Positions 46,601 through 59,492 are shown, counted from the first letter of the stretch. The stretch: DNA of 64,000 bases from Ascaris suum (GCA_013433145.1 CM024183.1:4644001-4708000); one strand, 5' to 3'. Numbers and translations are program-made. The notes: generated from the sequence alone by a model not told the origin.

Positions 46601-49600
46601 CGATTGTATCCTCTCCCTCTAAGTTCAGAAGAAAAGGGCAAACTTTTTGCATAAAGTCATTCGGAAATTAAGGCCTCCTTTGAACGATCTCTCGGAACTT
46701 ATGATGGATATCAAAACCAGATCGTCCACTGAAGCAGATAGAATACAATGGCGCACCAACCTATTTGTTATATACACGAACGTTCATCGAGTCAACGACA
46801 TAGCTGGAATGGTTTGATACCTCTGTGCAACTACAGTAACTGGTTCTCCAAGTATTAGATGACGCCAACTAATAAATGCTGTCGGCTTCAAATTTACGAG
46901 TCACTTGAGAGGAAGCAACTGAAGGAAGACAGGGAAAGCTGGTCATTTCCTTCAAGTGTATACACAGGCTTACGGGGATATTGATATAAGCATTACTTTG
47001 CACGCGGCAACACGTGGATCATGGCAACATCTAGTATTGCGCAACACTTGATGGGAACCTATTTGGTGACGCTGTAATGGATGGGATAAATCGCATCCGA
47101 TACGTGAAACATTTCAGTACCGTATGTGGCAGGTGTAATTACAAACTGGTTCATCGCTAGGATGTACCGTGATCCACTGTAAACATCCTTCTCCAACGTC
47201 CTTCTCCACGGGCGTTTTTCCACTGAATATGTGTCCTTAGTGGAAATTTATTGACAATACAAACCCCATGGGTTGGACGCGAAGAAGGCTAAAGGATGAA
47301 TAAAATACGAAAAAGTAAGCACTTACGAGGGCATCCTGTGCATCTTTGTTTGCTCCGGAACGGATAAGGAAACGAATCATCTCCAGGTTGGAGAGTTGTG
47401 CCGCAAAGTGCAAAGCCGTTCTACCACTATAACTCGGTTTCACCTTTCTTCCATCAGCGTTCACATCAGCTCCTGCACGCACCAAAAGTTCTGCCATTTC
47501 CACACCAGCCATTTCCTGTCTCGCACACATCATCAATGGAGTGCAGTCGCTATCATCCAATGCGTTCACCTTAACGTTTCGATGACAGCAGGTACGGTTT
47601 AACCTTTTAGTTGAATGAATTGTGTTGTCAGGAAAATTCAGCGCAAATTAACATTACTGGTGGAAATTAAATGATACGCTCACGTGGATAAGATTACGTG
47701 GGTCCGTGACTCCATGGCCCTCCCTCCCTGCGAAACTCAAGACCACTCAATGTGAATCAGCACGCCACTCAATAGACTGTGGAAACCTGCACGCAAGAGT
47801 GCTTCAACTTTCGAAGTCGCGAAGACAGGCAGAATCGCCTATATGGGACCGTTATTGAATAATGTTCAATCGTTAAGAAGACTGGAGGATACAGATTGCA
47901 AGTAATCAAATAACAAAGACGTTCACTTTTTTAATTGTCACAAAATGGTATTGAGACGTCAAATGTAGTCGATACGTACCTTCATCAGGAAAAATGCACC
48001 CAGGAAAATAATAGCATGAATAATTCAGGAAATCCGAAAAACAGGAAACGGTTTTTGCCCGCATTGTCTTTGCTACCTCCAGTTGCTTAGATCCGTGTAT
48101 ACTCAATGCAAACTTGGATGACCACACAATGCCCTTACATCTAAACAAATACTCAAATGATTCAGCTGATATCTACTCTCGTAGCAATTTCCAGACAATA
48201 ATTCCGCCACCTGTTTCTCTGAGAAAGAAGACATGAGCCCTCGGATAAATTTGACATTATTGGTCCGAAAACCGGGTATCACATAAGACATACAACAGTC
48301 CTGTCACTACTATAACATATCTACAAGGAGTAACGTTTGCCGGAGATATACTAAAATCTTCTATGTGGAAGATATATCAAGAAATAACTCGAAAAATGAA
48401 ATAAATCCTATAATGACCAACAAAAAGTTTACATTGACTGTCCGATCGGCGAGAAGCAGTTTTACGAGCGGAAGTGCACAGAGTGCAATTGCATGATGCA
48501 ATGCAGTGCGCTCATTTGCATCTTGCAAGCCCGAATCGGCTCCCCTCTCAAGCAAATACTGCACAACAGCGCATCGTCCTGCTCGTATCGCCAACAAAAG
48601 TGCACTTTCATCATTATCATCCTGCTCATCGACAAGTGCACCAGCCCCTAATAGACATTTGATATCCTCGACTGAAACCCATTCAGCCTTTATCAAATTC
48701 ACCGCTGTTCGCATTAATGGTGTCCGTCCCACTTCATCCTGTACATTCGCGTAACTTCCCATCACCTGAAGATAGACCACTCTTACGAGTAAGTATTCAC
48801 CAATTGCTACGAGAATAGACAAAGCATAATAGACAAAAAAGTACGCTATTCTAATGAGGTTCAAAATTGATACTTCCATTGACTTTCCTCCAATTTCTTA
48901 TTGCCAACAACCTGCCGGAAAAAAAATGGAAGGGATTTTTCCAGAATTTCAAATCGTGTTTGCTTTTTGTTGTTCCATTTGTCTTCCGCCGCATAAATGT
49001 CGGCATTACCTCATCCCTCAGATGTCCGCCTTTTACATATTCCACAGTTTAAAGCCCTAATCCGAACTCGTATCTACATATTGATGATCCATACATTCGC
49101 TGCCACACTTGCTGTGCTCATTCTTCAGGACTATCGTTCTCAGCACCCTAATCGCGTCGTCCGAGATCAGAACAATACGCCTAACATAAAAGCGTTCATT
49201 TCGAAGACTGAAACAATTTTTCAAAGGAAATGGGCTAAATATCAACGACGCCACAATTATTAGTTTAAGCCCACGATGATAAGTCGCCACGAGATGGCAG
49301 TAGGATGCGATAAGCACAACGTACTCAGCAAAAGTCATACAATCACTTAAAACACAGCTATTCATTCAAAACTGAAAGAGAATATGTCGGCTTGGGAGTG
49401 AGACGGATTTCTTCGAAGTGTTAATCGTTGCAGCTAATTCTCGAACCATTTCATACTGTAGTAGATACAGTACCAATCCAAGTTACTACCTAATCACCTG
49501 GTTATGTCATATAATAAATTGCTATTTTCTATATATCATAGAATGAGGAGTTTAATGCTGACTGACTCATAAGTCAAATAAGGCGGCGATACCGGTAATG

Positions 49601-52600
49601 AGATTGCCATCGGACTCGACGCCTCAACATGAAGCGGAGTTGTCCAACGATTCGCACCGTTTGGTATTTCGAAAGGCGGTGTCGGCGACGGAAGGACGCT
49701 GCCCCCGTTGAATAACTCAGGCACGCTAATTGGAACCATATAGCGTGAAACTCTCTTTGAGATTGTCCGCCCTTCCAAATCCATTGCACCGTCCTCCATA
49801 CTACATATGTCCAGACTCATAATAGGTGATGCACCTGAATTTCATAAAGTTGTCTAAATTACAGATGAATACACGTCTTCGAAAGTTCCGAAGAATTGAT
49901 GCAATTCATCTGAAATGAAAAATGCGAAGCCGCTTAGACTACAGCAGTTTTGTGCTTCATTGAAAGTATCATAGATAGTAAGCCTACAGCCCTTCGCTCA
50001 ATATAACCCGCACAAGTTGCCTAATAAAGCCTGCTAATGAAAAGTGAATTCATCAATTATTTCAAGAAAACATACAAATGAACACTGAGAGGAAAAATCT
50101 TTTTTTTTTCTTGCAGTTTCTTAAGCTATCATTCACAAATATATCACAGTGATTTCTGACTGAATACACATGCGTTATAATCATGAAATAATTTGACAAA
50201 TGCGAACTGATACAAAGTTTGGTTACATTTAAATTTGCAAAACGCCCCGGAAATGTTTTCTATGAAATTGCAGATCATCAAAGCTCAAGCTTACGGCTGT
50301 CATTGGCAGGCGGAAACCAAGTTTTGGCCACATGGACTAGCTTCCTCTTGCGGATCGACTGAATGGCGAGAAGGCTAGCAAACAGAGTGCCTAATATGGC
50401 GACTGTTAGTAGCAGAATTTTGCTGTTCATCCCTTTCTGTTCCGGCGGTACATTAGCACGTGCGGAATATATAGGAATCTCGAGCTCCTCAAGTGCCTGC
50501 AATTTAATACGCATCATACCACACTTGCTGTTAACAGATCATGAGTGAATCACTTGGAGTCCTTTCGTATTAATAGCTCACAATAAAGAAAGAAGTTCGG
50601 CACTTCAAATTTTTCCTAGTCTTATCGACTTGCATCGAACAACAACGCTATCAAATCGACCAATACTGAACGAAAACAACTCTATGAAATTATAAAAAGC
50701 ACAGTGAAACTGAACTTAAAAAAGAATGTACACTTCCTTGGAAACACAACAGGATTTCCCGAAGAGGACGATAACAACTATGCTCCATTGTATTTGAGTC
50801 TAAAGAGCAATGAATCCTTTAAAAACGCTCTTGAGCGGTTTCATCCACCTATCATGAAGTTGGCATGTCGCTTTCCATCCACCACAGTGCCACTTTTCGA
50901 AACCCCTACTGGGTCCTGCTCTATCGATCTTCCTTGCTTTTTATGTTTGTGAGAGTGATTATAAAAGTGGCTAGTCAAAAGTTGAAAGAAGAACAAGGAA
51001 AAACGCACGCCAATGATCCAAACTCCCTTTGGATTCGTTTGCCTCTATTTTCACGTTTTTTGAAGTTCGGCATCGAAATTCTCAAAAATCTTGTATCATT
51101 GCACCTCTAGCATAAATGCAAACCACTCATCCGAACTGGAAGGCACCTCAGTTATCAGTTATCTTCTCATCCATGGAACCGAAATTTTCCACACAAAACC
51201 CGCCATGAGTTAAATTTCTCATATGTTAGAATTATGTGTATTATGTATACTTAAATAGAACGAGAAATAAAACCTACGCGACTCGCATAAGCTGCTCCTA
51301 GATATGAGACGACATCGTTGAGATTGGTGAAGCAATCATCGGCCAAGCACAGCGAAGTGTTCACAGTCAATACAACCATAGTCCCATTCAATAGACTCCC
51401 TGAATAAAAAATCTCGATAATACTGCATGCAATATTATGGCAAAAATTCTTATAAATACCCAATGCAAAACGCTTCTCACTGATAAAACAAATTAGATCA
51501 TTGAGTTGATAGGTAATAACTGTTACTACTTGAAGAAATACATTCAGCCTCGTCCAGGGCATTCAATGCTTCTTTTTCGACACTGTAGTGAATAAAATAC
51601 TCTCAAAAAAAGGGAAGGAAAAGGGACAGAAACAATGGTGTCCTACAAAAATATCTTTTGCGCTACCAACCCAAAATCGCAAATATTGCAGGGAACCGCT
51701 CTCTTATGCAACATTGTTGTTCTATATGAACGATGACAACTAGCACTTTAGCTTCCCACTTTGGAAAAAGAAACAATTAAATGTCTTTTTGAATCCAAAT
51801 CAGCGATAGCTGCTCTGTAAAAATGGCTAACCTCTATGGACATGTTCGCTGTGTTCTTGAGACAAGTCATTAACAATCGCTCTCAAATTTTCATCAAGAC
51901 TCCAACTGAAGATCATTTGATGTCCATCCTCAACTGTGATACCTACAGATGCATGCAGAGTGCGGCTCAAAACGAATAGAAACGCAGATGCTCGTTTGAG
52001 AAACTCCAAAGGATCGATAAGAAGGATTAGTACCAAACGTCCTCGCAGCTGCAAGATCGTTAAACAAGGTGCACATAATATCACAGCAAAGACCGTCTGC
52101 AGCACATTAACAGTCATGTGATACTTTAGCGAAACCACTTAAAGCATCCGGTCGTATACGCAACCACCAAATGAAAGCATATAAACATGACCTGCAATCA
52201 GCAATTCACTAATATAGGTTCCATGAATATAACCATATGTTGTCGATTTGTTATAGGCCATTAAAATACTCTGTGAACACTCAAAAACTGCCTTTCTCGT
52301 TCCCATCTGCAGCGATTCACTTTCTTGCTACGTAAAATGCAATTGCACAATTCTATCGTTTTCCTAGAAGAGAACGAAAAACACCTCCTTATTATAATAT
52401 TTCTGATCCTAGCGACTCCGACAGATACTTCAAAAAAGTTCTTCGGTAAGAAATTTTCACATAACTCCAATAATATGTTAAATGAAAATTGGTCAGCGAA
52501 AGTTACCATCGTTTGTGCTGACTCAGCCGAACGATCGCAATCGCCACCATCATAGAGACATGCAGCACTGTTACATGCGTCATCGCATTTTCCGTCCGCA

Positions 52601-55600
52601 TAACGCATCTTGCAAAATTGCTCGAATGGGCATCGTTCCACTGTTGCCGTGCAATCAAATCCGTCAAACAAACACTCTTCGTTAGCACAAACCTTTGAAA
52701 AAATTCGAACGTTTATATTGGCCGCTCAACATCCCATGGAATTAGCTGCCGCGAGATGGAAGCTTCATTCCCTACTAGAACCATCGAAATATCGAATGCA
52801 GAGGCATACCTTTTGAGCTTTTTGCACTTTATTCATTCAGTCAAAGAGATTAATCAGTTTCTACGATCCCGAATAGAGTAGAAAATCGACTACTCTAAAA
52901 TGAGTGCAATGCTTTTCCACAATTTCAGTAAACCCTTTTCAATATTGACAGATCAACATGAGTGGAGATTATCTCATGGTTTACATTATATCTACCAAAT
53001 CTCACAACTCCGTTTTCATTACTTTTTTCCATTAAAACCAGTTAATAGATTTGAAAAAACATTTGTCCAATTTCTCAACAATGAATCTCCTCAACGTCAA
53101 ATGATTTCGTCTAATCTGACTGCTGAGAAAATTTGAAAATTTCATTCAATTATGTTCAAGCAATAATTGTTGCAATCAATAAGAATGAATTGGAACCTAC
53201 CGGATCACATTTCGAGTCACGAAATACATGCGCGCAAAAATTTGGTGTAGTGCATGCACTAAACGGCTTCGTGAATGCACTGCAATCACCACCATCATAG
53301 TCACATTCATAGTGATTGCACTCGGCGTTGCATATTCCATTAGCGGCCTTCAATTCGCATTTAGGATCCTCGCAAAGTGCATTGTTTGCTCGAGGGACTT
53401 CTGAATCCGTCTCCTTTACGCTCCTTTCGTAGTCGACACAAACCGCATCCTCAGAATCAGGTGTGCATTTGCTCTCGCAAAGATCCCCATAAAAACCTGA
53501 ACTTTTCATATGTGGTCACTCGCTAAAGGACAAAACTCGCTCACCAATAAGAGCCGAATTAAAATAATATGCGAAAAGTTTGAAAACATTTTTTCCTTAC
53601 AACTTACCTACATTAGCGTCCATTTTTTCCCCTTAGAACGGCGTGTAATTCAATACTTCGGACGCAAATAATAGGTCTTAAACTAGCGAAATTCAGAATC
53701 TGACGAGATTGTCGTATCCTGCGAAGACAACCATCCAAATCAATCGAGGCCGAATTAGAGACATGCACTTTCAAAAGAAACCAACGCTCCCTTGCCCTCC
53801 TTCAATAATAACCCTCTATGTTCAAGGTTTTTCAAAAAATTGAAAGTATAAACTTTGCCACTTTAAATGTGGTCAGTGGTCATTTCCGCTTTTCCTAAGT
53901 GGGACGGCATCAGTGGGACAATAATGGAATAAAGCTTGAAAAAGCGATGAAAGACGGTTACCTGGCTCACATAAGCATATGATATGGGATCCATAATCAA
54001 TGCAAGTTCCCTCATTTCGACATGGATTCACTTCGCATAGGTTAACATGTTCCATACAGTTGTGACCCTTATATTCAGAAGGACACTCGCAATGCCAAGA
54101 ACCGATCGTGTTCACGCAAGCACCTCCATTGAAGCACAACGTCCCATCCTTAAATATCCAACTGCTGTTTATTGGCATTGATGGCTGATCAATTTATAGA
54201 TGCGTCCAGCATATCGGCTGTTCATCCAAAGGATTTCACTTATGCTAATTGCGTGCCCTGAGGCGATCCATCAGGTTCATGCCATCAAGACTGATAAAAT
54301 TGTATATCTACTCACCAGCTCGCATTCGTTTATATCTTCGGAGCAGTAGCGACCCGTAAAACCTTTCCTACATTCACATTGATAGGTGGCACTTGCCGTA
54401 TCGGCGACGCATTCTGATCCTGCCTTACATGGTTCTGACACACACGGATTGTCCAGTTGACAAAATAGACCTTAAATAAATACAATCAAGCTGTTTATTA
54501 CTGACACGAAAACAAGCAATAATGACCACCACTGACGAACTTGAATGACATAAACGGTGAACGAAAAATGTGTTGCCAACCGTCGCTGCATTGGACGTTC
54601 AGTTTGCTGTGATAAACACTTCGTTAAAGATTTTCAAATGGCATTGCAAAAGCTGAATTTGAAATCTGCACAGCAATGCAACATTATTCGCATAATGATA
54701 GCACATTTCACCTCATACAATTCTATCACCAAAACAATTCCGAAGTGCGAAATGCAAGTAGTCTAACACTATTTGGCAGTAATTTTCGGGATTTTAGGTG
54801 CTTATCCGCGAGGCAGAGCTTTGAAGTTCGTACTACTGTAGGTTTAGGTTCGGGTATAGAATACGGTTATCCCTGGCCACGCCTTCAAACCTTGCCAGGC
54901 TTCAAAGGCATCTTTAAAAAAGATCGCCTATACGGTACTATAATGAAAGATGGTGTTGAAACATATCCAGTTGTTGGCTGAAGGTCAGGCGGTTGGTACG
55001 GACACGGACAACGGATGGTTGAAGCACCTGTACGTGGCCTAAGGTGTTATCAACAGACTATGGCGATTGGGTGGAAGAAGGCATGGTCAAGCGAGTATGT
55101 GACATATGCAGTTCGGCACAAATCAATAATAACATCTACCTCAAATTTACCGTTGCTTGTGGCTCACCATAATCAGTTACCATCGCAGCGTCTTATTTCA
55201 GCTAGCATCGATTTACCATAGTTCATACAACTTCTGGGCTTGTAAACTTCCGAAAAAATAAGGTATGTCAAGAAAGGATTTCATTGATGAGGTGGGGTTA
55301 TTTATTCTCATAAATATGCTTCACGTGGTTGGAAACAAGTCATATTTTCGATCTCTAACTGGACGGAATGAGGGTTGTTGGGTAATGGGGAGGGCTCCTC
55401 TCATAAAAATTTTGAAAGCGAATAAGTTCCACCTCAGGTCGAGGCCTGAATTTTAAACGATAATGCTACAGTCCTTGGTGTAATTTAGAAAATAGCACAT
55501 GGAGAAACCGTTAAGCAAAATAAATCAAGAGTAACCTAAGAGTGTGCAAATATAATTCAACAGTAATATAGGTGGACGCTGACCAATTTTCCCAGGTGGA

Positions 55601-55826
55601 CAAGCACAGGTGTACTTGGCAATTCCATCGACGCATGTGCTTCCCATTTCGCATTCATTGTCAATGCAATCATCGACGTTCCTCTCGCAATATTCGCCAT
55701 CAAATCCATTCATGCAAATGCAGAAGAAGCCTTTCGCTGATGCAGCATTCGAGACATCCAAACATGTTGCGCCGTTGTGACACAAACTTTGAGCCGAATT
55801 ACATCCTCTCGCCGATATTGGCTCAT
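43481..55826 (-). CDS. lin-12: LIN-12/GLP-1-type Notch receptor (5' end not found)
   Basis: Fourteen minus-strand exons join in frame without a break into about 1,021 residues plus TGA: 55826-55584, 54470-54316, 54148-53962, 53496-53201, 52692-52507, 52048-51832, 51399-51278, 50496-50295, 49834-49563, 48765-48433, 47569-47327, 45755-45516, 44614-44393, 43630-43481. Notch is a single-pass receptor; DSL ligands trigger ADAM and gamma-secretase cleavage, and the freed intracellular part binds CSL to switch on target genes. Domains in order: five EGF, three LNR, heterodimerisation domain, transmembrane helix, RAM, seven ankyrin repeats, Ser/Pro-rich tail. The RAM-to-ankyrin linker (HVEAS...YESV) and tail (LTPPQSD, LSPPYE) resemble C. 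elegans LIN-12 as I recall it. Symbol given for the family; lin-12 versus glp-1 orthology is not resolved. Signal peptide and further EGF repeats are missing. Confidence 0.95.
44393..44614 (-). CDS. lin-12: Notch exon: Ser/Pro-rich C-terminal tail
   Basis: Acceptor TTGCAG; donor GTACGT. Encodes RPLVKKVRPTSYHR (more basic residues), then LTPPQSDTSSFFSPNQP and PSTLLSPPYEIM, matching the LTPP/LSP-type phosphodegron region of the LIN-12 tail as I recall it. Phase 0 both ends, 74 codons. Confidence 0.88.
45516..45755 (-). CDS. lin-12: Notch exon: ankyrin repeats 6-7
   Basis: Acceptor TTGCAG. Encodes EQTPLFLAASEGHVEAVEIL, ANKEITDYKERSPKDIALER and then a basic stretch KKSSKKSK (likely nuclear localisation). 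Donor AAG|GTGGCG in phase 0. Reading through it gives 28 more residues and a stop at 45432. Confidence 0.93.
47327..47569 (-). CDS. lin-12: Notch exon: ankyrin repeats 4-5
   Basis: Acceptor TTAAG. Encodes DSDCTPLMMCARQEMAG, ELLVRAGADVNADG and SGRTALHFAAQLSNLEMIRF. Donor GTAAGT, phase 0. Confidence 0.95.
48433..48765 (-). CDS. lin-12: Notch exon: ankyrin repeats 1-3
   Basis: Acceptor TTCAG. Encodes GRTPLMRTAVN, ESALLLAIRAGRCAVVQYLL and ERTALHHAIALCALPLVKLL, three ankyrin units. Donor GTAAAC, phase 0. Confidence 0.95.
49563..49834 (-). CDS. lin-12: Notch exon: RAM-to-ankyrin linker
   Basis: Acceptor TTCAG. Encodes a Ser/Pro-rich linker (PSPTPPFEIPN, TPLHVEASSPMAIS, YLTYES) corresponding to the LIN-12 segment between RAM and ankyrin repeats as I recall it. 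Donor GTCAGC; the frame otherwise runs on to a stop at 49536. Confidence 0.87.
50295..50496 (-). CDS. lin-12: Notch exon: transmembrane segment and RAM motif
   Basis: Acceptor TTGCAG. A juxtamembrane stretch, then the hydrophobic helix ILLLTVAILGTLFASLLAI, a stop-transfer cluster RKRK, and the CSL-binding RAM core TWFPP. Donor GTAAGC in phase 1. Confidence 0.93.
51278..51399 (-). CDS. lin-12: Notch exon: NODP half of the heterodimerisation domain
   Basis: Acceptor TTCAG. Encodes TMVVLTVNTSLCLADDCFTN and DVVSYLGAAYAS, matching NODP (paired cysteines, then the A-YL-A helix that precedes the S2 cleavage region). Phase 0 donor GTAGGT. Confidence 0.9.
51832..52048 (-). CDS. lin-12: Notch exon: NOD half of the heterodimerisation domain
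   Basis: Acceptor TTGCAG. Encodes LRGRLVLILLIDPLEFLKR, FLFVLSRTLHASVGI and GHQMIFSWSLDENLR, matching the human NOD block GRLVLVVLVSPEQL, FLRALSRLLHTNV and GQQMIFPYYG. No RXKR/RXRR furin (S1) site is present in this or the next exon. Confidence 0.92.
52507..52692 (-). CDS. lin-12: Notch exon: LNR 2 end and LNR 3
   Basis: Acceptor CAAAG. Encodes VCANEECLFDGFDC, completing LNR2, then LNR3 (CPFEQFCKMRYADGKCDDAC, LYDGGDC). Cysteine spacing and the DG-DC calcium-binding pattern are intact in all three repeats. Donor GTAACT. Confidence 0.94.
53201..53496 (-). CDS. lin-12: Notch exon: EGF end, LNR 1 and part of LNR 2
   Basis: Acceptor TTCAG. After an acidic spacer it encodes LNR1 (CELKAANGICNAECNHYEC, DYDGGDC) and the first half of LNR2 (CTTPNFCAHVFRDSKCDP). 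Donor GTAGGT, phase 0. The LNR repeats fold over the cleavage site and hold the receptor inactive. Confidence 0.94.
53962..54148 (-). CDS. lin-12: Notch exon: last two EGF repeats
   Basis: Acceptor TTTAAG. Encodes DGTLCFNGGACVNTIGSWHC, ECPSEYKGHNC, then VNLCEVNPCRNEGTC and CLCEPG. The final EGF is completed by FYGDLCESKC in the next exon through a split glycine codon. Confidence 0.94.
54316..54470 (-). CDS. lin-12: Notch exon: EGF repeat plus start of next
   Basis: Acceptor TTTAAG. Encodes CQLDNPCVSEPCKAGSEC, YQCECRKGFTGRYC and the calcium-binding start EDINECEL. Donor GTGAGT in phase 0. Confidence 0.93.
55584..55826 (-). CDS. lin-12: Notch exon: two EGF repeats
   Basis: Acceptor AACAG, starts at codon position 2. 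Encodes EGF with CNSAQSLCHNGATCLD, FFCICMNGFDGEYC and then VDDCIDNECEMGSTC, YTCACPPGKIG. VDDCIDNEC is a calcium-binding EGF signature. Phase 1 donor GTCAGC. This is the most 5' certain exon. Confidence 0.94.
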
Positions 55827-56535
55827 CTGTTAGCAAGAATAAAGTTTAAGTAACAAAATATAATTACAAGCAAAGAGCCATTTGTTAAGCTGATTTTAAT
55901 GTCACCATCTTGTGAATTTTATCCGATTATCCTGTCAGCAACCAAACATTCCATAACTAGACTCATTGCATTGAAATAAAACCTCTTTCAAAGCTTTAAG
56001 GTTTAAGGCTTCAGCAAACGAAACACATTGCTTCTATTGCTTTAAACGAAAGCGGAAGAGGGTATCTCACTAGCAACAACCTTGTTTAGTTGCACGACTC
56101 ATAGCAACTCCTGCTGCGAACAGCGGAGGATAGCCAATTATTGGGAGGAAAACCCTCTGCTGAATGATAAAAGTGATACTGAACGTACAATCGCCTACCT
56201 CTAATACAGGGTGGTCTATGCCCAAATAACCAAAAAAACGATACGAAAAAAGGTAAGAAGACGTTTACGGTAAGAAATCACATCACTGAAACGAAGAATA
56301 ATGAAACTGAAATCAAAACCGATGCCTAAAGCTGTTGAGAGATCAACTTTTCCTAATCGACAGATGAGCGTTAAAAAAATCCGTGCAAAAGCGCTAAAAG
56401 TTTTGGCACCGTATAAATTCTTCCAAATAATACGAAGAATTTTGTTTACTATCGATTTGAACGGCAAATATACGGCCAAATTTTATCGGATCAGCGATGA
56501 ACGATTAATATTTGACAACTTAATAATAGAGAATT

Positions 56536-56603
56536 AATTTAAATTAACTAAGTAAATAACTAAGTAAAAAATTTAACTAAGTAGTAAATTTAAATTAACT
56601 AAG
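56536..56603. repeat. AT-rich direct repeat (AATTTAAATTAACTAAG)
   Basis: The same 17 bases occur at 56536-56552 and 56587-56603, with further TAACTAAGTA copies between: a small tandem array. Confidence 0.85.
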
Positions 56604-56850
56604 CGAAACGTTGTTTAACATATTCCAATGAGATTTTCATTCTTTTAGTAGCGCAAAAATCCCCTTTAAAAGATTGTTAAGGATTTTATCAACATCACTA
56701 GGAATAACCATAGTCGAGAAGACGCTTAGATTTTTGTAGTACATTTTTGCAGTATTAGATTTTATGGTATAGTACAGAAAGCCTAGTGAATTTATGCTAA
56801 GCCTATATTCAATATGAAGAGAATTTCCAAAAATTCGCTGTTAATTCAAG

Positions 56851-56906
56851 TACCATACTATTACTATTAGCATCTATTAGGTGCAACTACCATACTATTA
56901 GCATCT
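56851..56906. repeat. Short direct repeat with internal 6-base difference
   Basis: TACCATACTATTA...GCATCTA occurs at 56851-56876 (with an extra CTATTA) and again at 56888-56907. Confidence 0.85.
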
Positions 56907-59479
56907 ACACCGTTGTGCAGTATCGGTATGGTGCAGCTGTTGATGTTGAAGTGGTTGGTGAGAGCATCTTAAATGCTTGAAGAAGCTTATAAAGTCTCGT
57001 GAGTTGCTACTGCACTTTTGATCAAGCGAAAATAGTTTCCGAGCATATCACAGTCAATTTGGAAGGAAATTCAGAAGATAGCGAAATATTCTCATTCGTT
57101 CAAGCCATATTTAAAATAATCCTACACCAGATAAAAATTAAACGAAACCTCAATCGAACGATTGCAGCGGTCATCCAAAATTTGCATACGCAAATTTTCA
57201 AATATTATGATGTTTCAAATTTCCATAAAAGAGATATTTGACGAGAATGAAGATTGGTTTAGGAGATCAACCCAATCGTTAGTTATATGCTATCAAAATT
57301 TAACCATTGTCGATTTCCTCATTAGATAGTTTAAGCTAGTGCAGAGATATACAAACATAAATATACATATGGGAGATATAGTGGGTGCTGCTCTTTAAAT
57401 TTTTTTTTTCATTTTGAGATATGCAAATATGTTTTAAGATATTAGTGGAAGAAGATATTGAGACAACTGCATTGAAGAGATTTTTCTTTGGTGCTCCTTA
57501 GTAAACACAAACGGTATCAAGAATATTTCCCAGAGATTAAACACACACCAAATCATAACGGCATAACATCCGACCATTCCAATGATCGTTGGATTCATTT
57601 GCTAGGAGCGCATTATTACACGCATATCGTAATGCGATCATTATACCGCATTTTATTCCGCTCATTTGAATATTTATTAGCCGTTACGTAACTCACTCTC
57701 TGTTAGTGACACATTTGGAATTAATTATTGATTTATTCGTGCTCTGAACAAGATGAGCAATTACTTTTCGATAATCTCTTAGAAATTTATTGCTCTAAAT
57801 ATTCTCGTAAATTCTTACTGTCAGTTGGAAATTCTTATAAAATCTCGATAATTTAATTCTTTATCGTATACATCAGATCTCCCAAAATATAACGAATCAC
57901 GGCACCAAAATTAGATCGACCAAGGGAGCGAAAATTGTGAAGTGAATTTGATTGCCACTCTAAAATCACCATCGAAATTGAGTCTTCATTCAGTTTACGA
58001 TATTTTCCGGTAAGGACAATTTATGCATCACGCTGCCTGCCCACAAATCTACCGTACTTCGCATAATGGCTAGCAAAGTAAGCCTAAATGCGAGTAATCG
58101 TTGCAAATACCACCGTGCAGTTAACCTCAGTCATTATTTATGCTTTTTTACTCGTTCGGTTTCGATGCATATTTATTGAAGATACCTTTTAAATCAAAAT
58201 AATAGTAAAGCTCACCAACGTCGTTGATACAAATAACTGATTGAATGATCATCAGAACGATATCAACGATTAAAATATTAGCTGCGAGATTCATCATAAT
58301 ATTTAGACGAGAGCGTTTTTCGGATGCTTTTATTTCGATGCCTCGGTTTTATTACAATGCTGCCACGAATCGTTTATTGAATAATCTGAATAATTACTGA
58401 ATAATTATTACCGAGTAATCAGTCTATTCAAAATTTTATAGCATTCAGATGAACATAGCGGCGAAACATAAAGGAAACGGGGAAAACATTGCATAAGATG
58501 AGTGAGTAGAAAAAGAGTGCTTAACAGAAGTGTAATTATTTAAGAAGCTCTCAAAGATTCGCCGTTATAAAACTTCAGCTCCTACGCGTTTTTTTTTCTT
58601 TTTGGAAATTTGCATTTGCTAAACGCACTGCGCAAATCTTGTCGGTGAATGCCTCCATCTTATAGATATATGTGTTCGTTGTGCTAGCAATAGTTTCAAC
58701 TAGCAACCACTGAGGGGGAGAGTTATCAAATTCGAATAGCATAATATCAACTAGAGAATAACTTCGTACACAAAATAAATATTAATGAGATACAAATGAG
58801 GAAAACTTTGCACAGCGACTTGTCGATCGAGCCCTAAGTAAAGGAAGAATCGTTGTGACTTAATTGCCAGCGGTGTAATGTCAATCAACAATGAATAGTT
58901 TTTTCGCATTGATGAATTTACCTTGTGCGAGATTGTTGTACAACAACAAACATCACACTTCCTTGAATAGGCAGTCCTTTGAATAGAAAGCGATCACTCA
59001 AAAGCCCACAGCAAATGGAGGGTCCTCTCGCCAAAAATCGCTGAAATGTTACGTAGCGGCTCCTTCCTAATAACGGAGACCTCTCCTGACTAATAGGTTA
59101 TTGCTTTCCAACAGGACCCCTCTTGAAAAGAAGACCATAACCTCTTTGGAGAATTTAGAAAAAGTAGAAGGCAACGCTTCTATTGAACTTTCATTGTAAT
59201 CGGATATAATAAAAAACGCTCTCAAGAGGAAAACTCTCCTTGAAATCTATGAAAAACAGAAGTTTAGATCATTTATTAAAGGAAATATGGTACTGCGAGA
59301 AAACGGAAACTCTCACTGAAATGATATTTGATGGAAGACCTCGGAGGGGATTTTGAGATATTCAGGCGATATTGAAATGAATTATTTGTATATTTTATTC
59401 GATTTTGCGACAACATCGAAAAATGCGAAAGTTATATTGAAGCAATAAAGTGCATCTTTCAGCATAAAACTTCAGAAGT

Positions 59480-59492
59480 GGGGGGGGGGGGG
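59480..59492 (+). repeat. Poly-G tract, 13 bases
   Basis: Uninterrupted run of 13 G in the region upstream of the last certain Notch exon. Confidence 0.95.

Noticed and set aside
48474..48754. Plus-strand frames of 62-82 codons
   Set aside because: Shadows of the Notch ankyrin exon on the other strand.
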